In this document: one piece after another, positions 27,204 to 35,824 of the stretch
Layout: each line of letters opens with the position of its first letter
Numbering within the stretch: position 1 is the stretch's first letter
NCBI GenBank assembly: GCA_902826455.1
Contig: CADEEV010000032.1
Location: forward strand, 1 to 50,844
DNA length: 50,844 nucleotides
Source of the DNA: an uncultured Acidobacteriota bacterium
Lineage (GTDB): Bacteria; Acidobacteriota; Vicinamibacteria; Fen-336
Reading direction: 5' to 3'
Notes under the pieces: model-generated
Seen by the model: the letters and a program-made list of their open reading frames with translations, nothing else
Database searches by the model: none
Told to the model about the DNA's origin: nothing
Made by a program: the position numbers and the translations under genes

Positions 27204-28136
27204 ATGTCGAGCCGACCGAAAGACGACGTCCGGTCCTCGGAGATCACGCCGGAAGCGCACTATCTCGACCGGCGCCGCTTCCTGGCGGCTGCGGGCGGCT
27301 TCGGGGCGGCCCTGCTCGCCGTGCGCGGCGCGACGGCCGACACCCTGCCGGCGCCCGGCAAGCCGTACGGCCTGCAGCCCGACGACAAGCCCACGCCCTG
27401 GGACGACGTCACGGGCTACAACAACTTCTACGAGTTCGGGACCGACAAGGCCGACCCCAAGGCGAACGCGCAGGCTTTCAGGACGCGGCCCTGGACCGTG
27501 AAGGTCGACGGCCTGGTGGCGAAGCCCGCCGACTACGCCCTCGAGGACTTCCTCAAGCCCTCCGCGGTCGAGGACCGCATCTATCGCCACCGCTGCGTCG
27601 AGGCCTGGTCGATGGTGGTGCCGTGGCGCGGCATCCCGCTCGCCGACGTGCTGAAGCGCGCGCAACCCTCGCCGAAGGCGAAGTACGTCGAGTTCACGAC
27701 GCTGCTGGATCCGAAGCAGATGCCGGGACAGCGCAGCCGGACGATCGACTGGCCGTACACCGAAGGCCTGAGGCTCGACGAGGCGATGCACCCCCTCGCG
27801 TTCCTCGCCACCGGCGTGTACGGGCGCACGCTGCCGAACCAGAACGGCGCGCCGCTGCGCCTCGTGGTGCCGTGGAAGTACGGCTTCAAGGGCTGCAAGT
27901 CCATCGTGCGCATCCGGCTCACCGAGACGCAGCCGAAGACGGCCTGGAACCAGATCGCGTCCAACGAGTACGGCTTCTACGCGAACGTGAACCCGGGCGT
28001 CGACCACCCGCGCTGGAGCCAGGCTTCGGAGCGCCGCATCGGCGAGTTCCTGAAGCGCAAGACCCTGATGTTCAACGGCTACGCCGACCAGGTGGCGTCG
28101 CTGTACCAGGGCATGGACCTCGCCAAGAACTATTGA
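27204..28136 (+). CDS. msrP: protein-methionine-sulfoxide reductase, molybdopterin catalytic subunit
   Basis: This is a 310-residue periplasmic molybdoenzyme of the MsrP/YedY type that repairs oxidised methionines in exported proteins. A Tat signal ([19 protein letters not shown]) lies at about residues 23-45. The oxidoreductase molybdopterin-binding domain has [10 protein letters not shown] near residue 70 and the molybdenum-ligand cysteine in [15 protein letters not shown] near residue 133. [24 protein letters not shown] follows. A GAGGGGAG ribosome-binding site precedes the ATG. Its stop and the next start share one base (TGATG). Confidence 0.96.
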   Translation: MSSRPKDDVRSSEITPEAHYLDRRRFLAAAGGFGAALLAVRGATADTLPAPGKPYGLQPDDKPTPWDDVTGYNNFYEFGTDKADPKANAQAFRTRPWTVKVDGLVAKPADYALEDFLKPSAVEDRIYRHRCVEAWSMVVPWRGIPLADVLKRAQPSPKAKYVEFTTLLDPKQMPGQRSRTIDWPYTEGLRLDEAMHPLAFLATGVYGRTLPNQNGAPLRLVVPWKYGFKGCKSIVRIRLTETQPKTAWNQIASNEYGFYANVNPGVDHPRWSQASERRIGEFLKRKTLMFNGYADQVASLYQGMDLAKNY

Positions 28137-28768
28137 TGGCGCCCCGGGCCGAGCCGCGCGGGTTCGGCGCGGCCCTCGTCGCGCTCGCGTGGCTGCCGGC
28201 GCTCCTCGGAATCGCGGGCATGGCCTCGGACGTCCTGCACGGTACCCGCTACTTCGGCTCGAACCCGATCAAGGCGGGCGAGCACTACTTCGGCCAGTGG
28301 ACGCTGCGGCTGCTGGTGGCGACCCTCGCGATCACGCCCCTGCGCGGCGTCACGGGCTGGCAATGGCTCGGTCGGCATCGCCGTCGCCTGGGGCTGTTCG
28401 CGTTCGCCTACCTGATGCTGCACTGGCTGACCTACGCGCTCCTCGACGTGCAACTCGACTGGACGGAGCTCAGGGGCGACCTCGCGAAGCGGCCCTACAT
28501 CATGGTCGGGATGCTGGCGCTCGCGTTGATGATCCCCCTCGCCCTCACGTCCTCGGCGGCGGCCATCCGCCGCCTGGGCGGGGCGCGCTGGAGAGGCCTC
28601 CACCGCCTCGTGTACGCGATCGCGATACTCGGCGTCGTGCACTACTGGATGTCGGTGAAGCGCGACGTGACCGGTCCGCTCGCGTACGCGATCGTCTTCG
28701 CCGCGCTGCTCGCGTATCGCGTCGCGAAGGCCGTGCGGGATCGCCAGCGCGCGGCTCCCGCCGCCTAG
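28136..28768 (+). CDS. msrQ: MsrQ haem-binding membrane subunit of methionine sulfoxide reductase
   Basis: This 210-residue integral membrane protein of the ferric-reductase-like family passes quinone-derived electrons to MsrP. About six hydrophobic segments are seen. Family marks are YFGSNPIKAGEHYFGQWTLRLLVATLAITPLR near residue 41, the histidine in YLMLHWLTYALLD, and WRGLHRLVYAIAILGVVHYWMSVK with two further conserved histidines for haem b. It directly overlaps msrP by one base. Length and layout are normal for the family. Confidence 0.95.
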   Translation: MAPRAEPRGFGAALVALAWLPALLGIAGMASDVLHGTRYFGSNPIKAGEHYFGQWTLRLLVATLAITPLRGVTGWQWLGRHRRRLGLFAFAYLMLHWLTYALLDVQLDWTELRGDLAKRPYIMVGMLALALMIPLALTSSAAAIRRLGGARWRGLHRLVYAIAILGVVHYWMSVKRDVTGPLAYAIVFAALLAYRVAKAVRDRQRAAPAA

Positions 28769-29850
28769 CCCTGGCCGCGGATCCCGCGCCAGGCCCGCTC
28801 GACGAGCACCTTGACGATGACGCCCCAGTCCTCCTTCTGATCGTCCGGGCTCCAGGCCGGGACGCTCCGGCGTACGTCCTCGAGGGTCACGGCGGCCTGC
28901 GCCTGCTCGAGGGTCTTCCCGGCGCGCGCCTGGGCCTCGACCTGGGCGGTCACCGCTTCCATCAGCGCGCGCACCTGGCGCGTGTAGGCGTGGTCGCGCA
29001 TCACCGGCCCATGGCCCGGCACCATCCACGTGATGGGCGTCGCCTCGATCTCCTTCAGCACCGACACCCACTGCACCGGCCAGGAGGCGCCGGTGAAGGG
29101 CAGGGGCGACTGCACGAGGATGTCGCCGGTGAACAGGATCTTCTCCTTCGGCAGGTAGATCGTGACGTCGTGGGGGCTGTTGGCCCGGCCGGCGTCGCGC
29201 AGCTCGATGCGGCGGCCGCCCACCACGAGAACGAGCTGCTGGTCGAACGTCACGTTGGGCTCGACGACCGTGAGCGCCGCGAGCTCCACGAGCTCGCTCC
29301 TGCGCCGCTCGACGTAGGACTTCTTCCGGGTCAGCTCCTCCGGGGAGATCACCTTCCCCTCGGCGTCCTTGCCGGCGGCGACCTCCTTCTCCATGTCCGC
29401 GAGGCCCTTGCGCTTGGCGGAGTCGGGAGCGGTCGTCATCTTCGACCAGTAGACCTGGTTGAGCTCGATCCAGCCGGCGGACTCGCGCTCGGCGACGTAG
29501 GCGAGGCCCGGGAACGCGTCGCGATAGGCGACGGCGCCGTTGTTGTGGTCGAAGTGCCAGTGCGTGTTGAGGAGGTAGCGCACCGGCTTGTCGGTGATCT
29601 GCCGGATGAGCGCGATGTCGGCCTTCGCGCGCGACGGCAGGTAGCACGAGTCGATCACGACCACGCCCTCGTCGGTGACGACGACCCCGGTGTTGCCGTG
29701 GGGCCACTCGTCGGTGGCGTCGTCGTGGAGAATGGCGTACACGCCGTCGCCCAGGGCCTCGACGCGGGCCGTGGCGTCCCGGGGCTCCGCGAGGGCCGGA
29801 TACGCGCAGGCAGTGACGGCGAGGGCGAGCAGGCGTGTCGAAAGGCGCAT
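28765..29850 (-). CDS. exported MBL-fold metallo-hydrolase
   Basis: This 361-residue protein has a Sec signal (MRLSTRLLALAVTACAYPALA) and a metallo-beta-lactamase fold. Zinc-binding motif HWHFDHNNG lies near residue 99, followed by the SPHDVTIYLPKEKILFTGDIL segment with its aspartate and the PGHGPVM histidine near residue 285. It resembles the quinoprotein-relay/SoxH-like exported hydrolases rather than true beta-lactamases. The substrate is unknown. The ATG at 29850 gives a clean signal peptide; the open frame extends another 235 codons upstream without support. It converges on msrQ with a 4-base overlap and is divergent from the AraC gene. Confidence 0.85.
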   Translation of the reverse strand: MRLSTRLLALAVTACAYPALAEPRDATARVEALGDGVYAILHDDATDEWPHGNTGVVVTDEGVVVIDSCYLPSRAKADIALIRQITDKPVRYLLNTHWHFDHNNGAVAYRDAFPGLAYVAERESAGWIELNQVYWSKMTTAPDSAKRKGLADMEKEVAAGKDAEGKVISPEELTRKKSYVERRRSELVELAALTVVEPNVTFDQQLVLVVGGRRIELRDAGRANSPHDVTIYLPKEKILFTGDILVQSPLPFTGASWPVQWVSVLKEIEATPITWMVPGHGPVMRDHAYTRQVRALMEAVTAQVEAQARAGKTLEQAQAAVTLEDVRRSVPAWSPDDQKEDWGVIVKVLVERAWRGIRGQG

Positions 29851-29925
29851 GTCATCTCCAATCCCGTGAAGTCTCACCGGCGGGCTCCCGTTGACGAAGC
29901 CTAAGCGGCCCTTCGCCCCGGAGGT

Positions 29926-30849
29926 GTGTCCAAAACGAGGGAAGGCTGGTACTTTTCGCAGGCGATGCTGAAGGTCGCCTTCCTGCGCACGAAGTACGGC
30001 CCCGAGGTGCTGGTCGACGTGGACTGGGTGGGGAAGATGCCCACCTTCCTGCGCGAGGGGCGCCCTCACGTCGTGGAGTTCTACGACGTGCTGCTCGTGA
30101 CGCGGGGCAGCGGCTCGTTCTGGCTCGACGCGCGCCACGTCCGGGTGCGGCCGGGCCAGGTGATCTTCACGAGCCCGGGCGAGGTGCGGCGCTGGGCGGC
30201 GCGGGGCCTCGAGGGCCTGTGCCTGTTCTTCCCGGCCCTGTTCCTCGAGGAGTTCTTCCACGACCCGATGTTCCTGCGGCGCCTCCCGTTCTTCCACGTC
30301 CCGGGGAGCGCGCCGCCCCTCGAGCTCTCCGGCGCGAGCGCGCTGCGCATGCGCCGCGGCCTCACGGCCATGCGGCGCGAGCTGCGCGCCCTGCGGCCGG
30401 ACAGCGTCCACCTCCTGAGGGCGCGCCTGTACGAGACCCTCATCACCCTGGGGCGTCAGTACGCCCTCGCTCACGGCGCCGACGCGGAGCGCGACCCGCA
30501 CCCCCTGGCGCTGCGCTACGATCGGGCCGTCGAGCGTGACGCATCCCGCTGCCATCGGGTGGCCGACTATGCCCGCGAACTAGGCGTGAGCGCCTCGCAT
30601 CTCAACGCGCTCTGTCGGCGCCATCTGGGCCGCAGCGCGAAGAAGGTCATCCAGGACCAGCTGCTGAGCCGCGCCCGGCGCCTTCTCCTGTACTCGGACG
30701 ACTCCGCGGCCCGGATCGGCTATGCCCTCGGGTTCCAGGATCCGAGCTATTTCGCCCGCTTCTTCAGGGCGGCGACCGGGCGCTCGCCCTCGGGGTTCCG
30801 GGCGGAGAGCCGCCGTCCGCGGGATGCGGCCCGCGGCGAGCTGCGCTAA
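29926..30849 (+). CDS. AraC family transcriptional regulator
   Basis: This 307-residue regulator has an N-terminal cupin-like sensing domain (about residues 25-150, with VLLVTRGSGSFWLDARHVRVRPGQVIFTSPGE). The C-terminal double helix-turn-helix is near residues 205-295 (VADYARELGVSASHLNALCRRHLGRSAKK, then IGYALGFQDPSYFARFFRAATGRSPSGFR). The effector and targets are unknown; the divergent MBL-fold gene is a candidate target. The GTG at 29926 directly abuts a GGAGGT sequence, too close for a normal ribosome-binding site. An ATG at 29965, 13 codons later, is a possible alternative start. Confidence 0.9.
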   Translation: MSKTREGWYFSQAMLKVAFLRTKYGPEVLVDVDWVGKMPTFLREGRPHVVEFYDVLLVTRGSGSFWLDARHVRVRPGQVIFTSPGEVRRWAARGLEGLCLFFPALFLEEFFHDPMFLRRLPFFHVPGSAPPLELSGASALRMRRGLTAMRRELRALRPDSVHLLRARLYETLITLGRQYALAHGADAERDPHPLALRYDRAVERDASRCHRVADYARELGVSASHLNALCRRHLGRSAKKVIQDQLLSRARRLLLYSDDSAARIGYALGFQDPSYFARFFRAATGRSPSGFRAESRRPRDAARGELR

Positions 30850-30863
30850 GCTCCGCGCGATCC

Positions 30864-31130
30864 ATGAAGGCGCAGCGCTTCGTCGTGACCGGACGCGTGC
30901 AGGGCGTCGGCTACCGCTACTTCGTGCTGCAGGAGGCGCAGCGCCTCGGCCTCGCGGGCTTCGCCCGGAACCTGCCCGACGGCGCCGTCGAGGTGGTGGC
31001 CGAGGGCGGCGAGAGCGCGCTCGCCGAGCTCGAGGCGCGTCTCCGCGTGGGCCCGTCGTTCGCGCGGGTGGCCGACGTGGCGGCGCTCGGCGTCGAGCCC
31101 CGCGGCGATCAGGGATTCCACATCCGATAG
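30864..31130 (+). CDS. acyP: acylphosphatase
   Basis: This is an 88-residue enzyme with the complete family signature: the phosphate-binding GRVQGVGYRYFV near residue 10 (catalytic arginine) and GFARNLPDGAVEVVAEG near residue 32 (catalytic asparagine). It hydrolyses acyl phosphates in the cytosol. It lies between the AraC gene and apt, 7 bases before the latter, and may be co-transcribed with it. Confidence 0.95.
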   Translation: MKAQRFVVTGRVQGVGYRYFVLQEAQRLGLAGFARNLPDGAVEVVAEGGESALAELEARLRVGPSFARVADVAALGVEPRGDQGFHIR

Positions 31131-31137
31131 GGAGCCC

Positions 31138-31665
31138 ATGCAGGCAGCGATCGAGGAGCTGAAGAAGGCGATACGGGACGTGCCCGACTTTCCGAAGCCG
31201 GGCATCGTCTTCAAGGACGTCACGACGCTGCTCAAGGACCCGTCCGCGCTGCGCACGTCGGCCGAGCTGCTGGCGAGCCTCTGCGCCGGCGCCGGGGCCA
31301 CGAAGGTCGTGGCCATCGAGAGCCGCGGCTTCATCTTCGGGAGCCTCGTCGCCGACCGCCTGGGCCTCGGCTTCGTGCCGGTGCGCAAGCCCGGCAAGCT
31401 GCCGGCCAAGTGCCGCCGGGCGTCCTACGCCTTGGAGTACGGCGAGGACTCCCTCGAGATCCACGAGGACGCGATCCTGCCGGGGGAGCGCGCCCTCATC
31501 GTCGACGACGTCATCGCGACCGGGGGCACCGCCGCCGCCGCCGCGGAGCTCGTGACCGGCCTCGGCGGCCGCGTGGCGGCCTTCGCCTTCCTGATCGAGC
31601 TCGGTTTCCTGAACGGCCGGGCGCGCCTCGAAGGCCACGAAGTCCTGAGCCTGCTGCGTTACTGA
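31138..31665 (+). CDS. apt: adenine phosphoribosyltransferase
   Basis: This 175-residue purine-salvage enzyme makes AMP from adenine and PRPP. Family marks are IRDVPDFPKPGIVFKDVTTLLKDP near the N terminus, ESRGFIFG near residue 61, the KPGKLP loop and the PRPP-binding motif VDDVIATGGTAAAA near residue 122. Length is normal. It has an ATG start at 31138 with a GGGAG-type ribosome-binding site in the short gap after acyP. Confidence 0.96.
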   Translation: MQAAIEELKKAIRDVPDFPKPGIVFKDVTTLLKDPSALRTSAELLASLCAGAGATKVVAIESRGFIFGSLVADRLGLGFVPVRKPGKLPAKCRRASYALEYGEDSLEIHEDAILPGERALIVDDVIATGGTAAAAAELVTGLGGRVAAFAFLIELGFLNGRARLEGHEVLSLLRY

Positions 31666-31691
31666 CAGCCGAGCGAGAGCCATGCTACGCT
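31662..31691 (+). promoter_or_regulatory. candidate promoter of the tRNA-Arg gene
   Basis: CTGACA (31662-31667), an 18-base spacer and TACGCT (31686-31691), with a TG one base upstream of the -10 box (extended -10), point at the tRNA that begins at 31718. Confidence 0.45.
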
Positions 31692-31717
31692 CCAGGGCTG
31701 ACGTCGATTCCGAGCGC

Positions 31718-31794
31718 GCGCCCGTAGCTCAACTGGATAGAGCAGGAGCATCCTAAGCTCAAGGTTGGGGGTTCAAGTCCCTCCGGGCGCACCA
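31718..31794 (+). tRNA. tRNA-Arg (anticodon CCU), CCA end encoded
   Basis: The 77-base sequence folds as a full cloverleaf. The acceptor arm is GCGCCCG/CGGGCGC, the D-arm GCTC/GAGC, and the T-arm is GGGGG/CCCTC with loop TTCAAGT. The discriminator A at 31791 is followed by encoded CCA. The anticodon is CCT at 31752-31754, reading AGG. Oddities: positions 27 and 43 are G and A, so the anticodon stem has only four pairs, and position 32 is A where a pyrimidine is usual. A CTTTTT tract directly follows and may help termination. Confidence 0.95.
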
Positions 31795-31817
31795 CTTTTT
31801 CGAGGAGGCCTCGTTCG

Positions 31818-32555
31818 TTGAACAAGGAACTGAAGCAGCAGATCAAGCAGGACGAGATCGTGACCGGCGTCGAGCACGCCTGGAAGTGGCTGGTCGACAA
31901 CCAGGCCACGGCGCGCACCGTGGGTCTCAGCGTCCTGGCGGTCGCGGTGGCCGTCGGCGGGTTCAACTACTTCCAGGGGCAGCGCACCGCCGCCGCCGCC
32001 GCGAGCCTCGACGAGGCCCTCGCCCTCTACACCCGGCCCCTGGCTTCCGAGGCCGCCCAGGGCGGCGCGCCCAACGAGCCCAGCTTCGCGAGCGCGAGCG
32101 ACAAGTACACGAAGGCGGCCGCGGCCTTCGACGGCGTCGAGCGCAAGTACCCGACGCTGCCGGCCGGCATCCGCGCCCGCTACTACGGGGCGCTCTGCCG
32201 TATCGAGCTGCGCGACTACGACACGGCCCGCAAGACGCTCAAGACCATGGCCGACCGCGGGCCCGCCGGCTCCCTCGAGGCCGTGCTCGCGCGCATGGCC
32301 CTCGCCGACATCGATCGCCGCACGGGGGCCTACGACAAGGCCGTGGAGGCCTACAAGACCCTGGCCGGGGACCCGGCGAGCCCGCTGCCGCGCGAGCTGG
32401 CGCTCATGAACCTGGCGACGACCCTCGAGGACGCGAAGCGGCCGCAGGAGGCCTCGGCGTCCTACAAGCAGCTCGTCGAGCAGTTCCCGAGCAGCGTCTA
32501 CGCCGCCGAAGCGCGTCGCCGCGCCGCCTATCTTGGCGGCGAACAGGAGAGCTGA
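31818..32555 (+). CDS. YfgM-like tetratricopeptide membrane protein
   Basis: This 245-residue protein has a cytosolic N-terminal helix (KQDEIVTGVEHAWKWLVDNQ), one membrane segment (TVGLSVLAVAVAVGGFNYF, about residues 34-52) and a periplasmic tetratricopeptide-like region to the end. This is the layout of YfgM, the ancillary SecYEG translocon subunit (PF09976). A TTG start at 31818 is supported by GAGGAGG at 31802-31808 with normal spacing; no ATG is available before the membrane segment. It is 6 bases before sppA, a pairing that suits a role in handling exported proteins. Confidence 0.82.
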   Translation: MNKELKQQIKQDEIVTGVEHAWKWLVDNQATARTVGLSVLAVAVAVGGFNYFQGQRTAAAAASLDEALALYTRPLASEAAQGGAPNEPSFASASDKYTKAAAAFDGVERKYPTLPAGIRARYYGALCRIELRDYDTARKTLKTMADRGPAGSLEAVLARMALADIDRRTGAYDKAVEAYKTLAGDPASPLPRELALMNLATTLEDAKRPQEASASYKQLVEQFPSSVYAAEARRRAAYLGGEQES

Positions 32556-32561
32556 AGCCGA

Positions 32562-34271
32562 GTGAAGAAGCGCACCGCCTGGATCCTGGTCGCGGGCGTC
32601 GCGGCCATCGCGCTCGGAGCGGCGGCCGTCGGCGCCGTGGCCCTGCTGCTGCGCAGCCAGGGCGGCGGCTCGGCCTCGTTCAGCAGCAACAGCTATCTCG
32701 CCGTGGACCTGGGCGGCGAGATCCCCGACGAGCCGCCGTCCGAGATGTCGCTGTTCGAGCGGCGGCCGACCTCGCTGCGCACGCTGGTCGAGTCGATCGA
32801 CCTCGCCGCGAAGGACCCCAAGGTCACCTCGCTGCTCGTCCGCGTGAGCAACATGTCGGGCGCGGGCTGGGCCAAGACCCAGGAGCTGCGCGAGGCGCTG
32901 CTGCGCTTCCGGAAGTCGGGAAAGCCCGCCTTCGCCCACCTCGAGTACGTCGGCAACAAGGAGTACTACGTCGCCACGGCCTGCACGAAGATCTTTGCGC
33001 TGCCCACCGCGATCGTCCACGTGACCGGCATCGAGGCCGAGGTGATGTTCTTCCGCAAGACCCTGGACAAGCTCGGCGTCCAGGCGCAGTTCGAGGGCGT
33101 CGGCAAGTACAAGAACGCGCCCAACACCTTCACCGAGAGCAGCTTCACCGAGCCCCACCGGGAGCAGATGGAAGCGCTCCTCGACAGCTTGAACGCCCAG
33201 TTCGTGCAGGGGCTCGAGACGTCGCGCGGGCTCTCGGAAGCCCAGGTGACGCAGGTCGTGGACGACGGCCCCTACGACGCGAACGGGGCGCGCAAGGCCG
33301 GCCTCCTGGACGACCTGCTGTATCGGGACCAGGTGGACCAGCGTCTCCAGGGCGCCACCCGCATCGGGCCCGCCCGCTACGTGAAGGCCTCGCGCGGCTT
33401 CGGCTTCGACTCGCGGCCGAAGATCGCCCTCGTGTACGCGGTCGGCGACATCATGACGGGCGAGAGCCAGAGCGGCTTCGGTGGCACGATCGCGGGCTCG
33501 GACACGATCGCCGGCGCCCTGCGCGAGGCCCGCGAGGACGACGAGGTCAAGGCCATCATCCTGCGCGTGGACAGCCCCGGCGGCTTCGGCCCGGCCGCGG
33601 ACGCCATCCGGCGGGAGGTCCAGCTCGCCCAGAAGGTGAAGCCCGTCGTGGTCTCGATGGGGGACTACGCTGCCTCGGGCGGCTACTACGTGACGATCGG
33701 CAGCGACACGATCGTCGCCCAGCCCGGCACGATCACCGGCTCGATCGGGGTCTTCTCGGGCAAGTTCAGCCTGCGCGGCCTGTACGACAAGATCGGCGTC
33801 ACGAAGGAGATCCTGACGCGCGGCCGCAACGCCGCGCTCTTCAGCGAGTACCAGCCCTGGAGCGACGAGGAGCGCGCGAAGATCCGGGAGCAGAACGTCG
33901 CCTTCTACGAGGACTTCGTGCGCAAGGTGGCCGACGGCCGCAAGAAGACCTACGAGGAGGTCGACGCCGTGGCCCAGGGCCGCGTGTGGACGGGCGCCGA
34001 GGCCCTGAAGCTCGGCCTCGTGGACCGCCTCGGCGGGCTCGACATCGCCCTCGAGGTCGCGCGCGAGCGCGCGAAGATCACGGCCGGCGACGTCAACATC
34101 GTCGTGATGCCGCCGAAGAAGAGCTTCTTCGAGACGCTCTGGGAGCGCCAGCAGGAAGACGAGCTCGAGAGCGTCCTGCCGCGCGAGGTGAGCGCGTTCA
34201 TGCACTGGACCCGCGCCCTCGCGGGCGACGGACCCATCGCGCGCCTGCCCTTCGACCTGCGCTTCCGCTAG
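32562..34271 (+). CDS. sppA: signal peptide peptidase SppA, long form
   Basis: This 569-residue membrane-anchored serine protease digests cleaved signal peptides. It has an N-terminal membrane segment (WILVAGVAAIALGAAAVGAVALLL) and the tandem-domain long-form layout. The catalytic lysine is in the GKYKNAPNTFTESSFTEPHRE region (Lys184 or Lys182) and the catalytic serine is Ser372 in GDYAASGGYYV. The SPGGFGPAADAIRREV and PGTITGSIGVFSGKFSLRGL motifs are intact. It starts with GTG. Its end overlaps the convergent metalloprotease gene by 4 bases. Confidence 0.95.
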   Translation: MKKRTAWILVAGVAAIALGAAAVGAVALLLRSQGGGSASFSSNSYLAVDLGGEIPDEPPSEMSLFERRPTSLRTLVESIDLAAKDPKVTSLLVRVSNMSGAGWAKTQELREALLRFRKSGKPAFAHLEYVGNKEYYVATACTKIFALPTAIVHVTGIEAEVMFFRKTLDKLGVQAQFEGVGKYKNAPNTFTESSFTEPHREQMEALLDSLNAQFVQGLETSRGLSEAQVTQVVDDGPYDANGARKAGLLDDLLYRDQVDQRLQGATRIGPARYVKASRGFGFDSRPKIALVYAVGDIMTGESQSGFGGTIAGSDTIAGALREAREDDEVKAIILRVDSPGGFGPAADAIRREVQLAQKVKPVVVSMGDYAASGGYYVTIGSDTIVAQPGTITGSIGVFSGKFSLRGLYDKIGVTKEILTRGRNAALFSEYQPWSDEERAKIREQNVAFYEDFVRKVADGRKKTYEEVDAVAQGRVWTGAEALKLGLVDRLGGLDIALEVARERAKITAGDVNIVVMPPKKSFFETLWERQQEDELESVLPREVSAFMHWTRALAGDGPIARLPFDLRFR

Positions 34272-35788
34272 CTGCCGTACTGCTGGTGGAAGCGATTCCA
34301 CCAGAGCTGACGCGTCGCGGCGTAGTCCTGTCCGTACACCTGCCGGAACGCGTCGTCGACGCTGCCGCTGTCGGCCATGGCCTTCAGCACGTCGTTGACG
34401 CCGCCCTGGCCGCGCAGGGCCATGAGGTATTCGGCAAAAGACAGGGCGCTCAGGTAGAAGCCGCCGACGCCGCCGATGCGGCCGTCGGCCAGCGCCTTCA
34501 GCTGGCGCTCGTTCAACTGCGACGCGAGCCGCTTGCCCTCCATGTACTGCGCCATGCCCTCGTGGACCTCGCGCGGCGCGAGCACGTGGCTGCGATCGTT
34601 GATGAACGCGTGGGTCAGCTCGTGCATGAGCGTGCCCTCCATGTCCGGCGTGAGCGCGCTCGTGAGGCCGCCGATCGGCACGCGGATGCGGCCATCGGTA
34701 TGGTCGAAGACGCCGCCCGACCAGGCCGGAGCCCCGGAAGCGTCGTAGTAGCCCTGCTGCGTGAACAGGATGACCGGGACCGGCTCCGCGATCTGGTGGT
34801 CGAAGGTGGACGTCAGCCACGCGTAGTAGCGCTCGAGGGCCCGCAGGATCTCGCGTCCGACCTCCTCGTGCTCGCCACCGTCGTAGCGCACGTGGAAGTG
34901 GGAGAGCCGCTGCTCGGTCATGCCGCGCTCGTCGGCGAGGTTCTTCTGGATCCGCTCCAGGTAGCCCTGGGCCGTCGGGCTGCCGCCGATCTCGACGACG
35001 GTTCGGAAGTACTCGGCCGCTTCCCGGTTGCGGTCCTGGCGGAACAGGGCGTACGCGAGGCCCTCGATGACGATGGGGTCCCGGGGCAGCACGCGCAAGG
35101 CGTCACGCGCGGCGGCCTCGGCCTCGGTCCAGGCGCCGGCCTCGAGGTGGAGGGTCATGAGGGTCACGCGCCCACGCCCATCGTCGTCGCCCAGGGACAC
35201 CGCGCGTCGCGCGTAGGCGAGGGCCTCGCTCAGGCGACGCTGGCTCCGCTCCTGATCGGCGAGCCTCAGGAGCGACGCCGAGAGCAGCGTCTTGAGGCTG
35301 GACTCGGAGGCGTAGCGGCCGTACAGGTCCTCCGCGGTGCGCAGGTCCTGGAGACCGAGAGGCTGACGGGCGTTGAGCTTCAGCGTGAGGTCGGAGGCCG
35401 CGTCGACGTCCTTGGCTGGGATCCCGGTGGTCGTCGGGGCCGCAAGGGGAAGGGCGGGGGTGACGGAGGCTCGGGGCGGCGGTGGAGGCGGACTCTCGAG
35501 CGGGGCCGCACCCTGGCGGGGTGCTTCTACCGCCGCCGGCGCGGGCGCCCCGGCGGGAGCGCGCAGGGCCAGGCGCACGGCGAAGTACCCCGCGACGGCG
35601 AGTCCGGCGAAGGCGACCAGAGAAACGACCGCCGACGTGGAGCGCCCCGGCGTGGTGTCGCGAGTGGGTGCCGGAGCCGCGACGGCGGGGCGCGGTCGAG
35701 AGGCCGTCGGGATCTTCTTGAAGACGACCCCACAGCGCGGGCAGGACTCGCCAGGCACGTCCTTCTGGTCGCAGCGTGGACAGTCCAC
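34268..35788 (-). CDS. zinc-ribbon, TPR and HExxH metalloprotease-like membrane protein
   Basis: This 506-residue protein starts with a zinc ribbon (CPRCDQ then CPRCG, residues 3-19). A proline-rich stretch and a membrane segment near residues 50-72 (TSAVVSLVAFAGLAVAGYFAV) follow, then a Pro/Ala linker, TPR-like helices (about residues 135-290) and a gluzincin-type domain with HELTHAFINDR near residue 390, as in peptidase MA-like (PF13485) proteins. The domain mix suggests cytosolic metal binding and periplasmic peptide or cell-wall work, but no function is known. A TAGACT box at 35795-35800 on this strand is only 6 bases from the start codon. Confidence 0.75.
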   Translation of the reverse strand: MDCPRCDQKDVPGESCPRCGVVFKKIPTASRPRPAVAAPAPTRDTTPGRSTSAVVSLVAFAGLAVAGYFAVRLALRAPAGAPAPAAVEAPRQGAAPLESPPPPPPRASVTPALPLAAPTTTGIPAKDVDAASDLTLKLNARQPLGLQDLRTAEDLYGRYASESSLKTLLSASLLRLADQERSQRRLSEALAYARRAVSLGDDDGRGRVTLMTLHLEAGAWTEAEAAARDALRVLPRDPIVIEGLAYALFRQDRNREAAEYFRTVVEIGGSPTAQGYLERIQKNLADERGMTEQRLSHFHVRYDGGEHEEVGREILRALERYYAWLTSTFDHQIAEPVPVILFTQQGYYDASGAPAWSGGVFDHTDGRIRVPIGGLTSALTPDMEGTLMHELTHAFINDRSHVLAPREVHEGMAQYMEGKRLASQLNERQLKALADGRIGGVGGFYLSALSFAEYLMALRGQGGVNDVLKAMADSGSVDDAFRQVYGQDYAATRQLWWNRFHQQYGS

Positions 35789-35794
35789 GGCGAG

Positions 35795-35815
35795 AGTCTA
35801 GCGCCGGGCTAGAAT
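35795..35815. promoter_or_regulatory. back-to-back -10 boxes of a divergent, nearly leaderless promoter pair
   Basis: On the minus strand TAGACT (35795-35800) is 6 bases before the start codon at 35788. On the plus strand TAGAAT (35810-35815) is 9 bases before the ATG at 35825. Only 9 bases separate the boxes, so both transcripts would begin at or next to their start codons. Confidence 0.45.
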
Positions 35816-35824
35816 CCGCGCACC

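Noticed and set aside
31773-34820. 1015-codon minus-strand open frame opposite the YfgM-like gene and sppA
   Set aside because: The translation is Val/Leu/Arg/His-rich without domains, and it would also cover a tRNA; the plus-strand genes are unmistakable.
31886-35812. 1308-codon plus-strand open frame
   Set aside because: It is an Arg/Gly/Pro-rich shadow in a second frame of YfgM, sppA and the opposite-strand protease gene.
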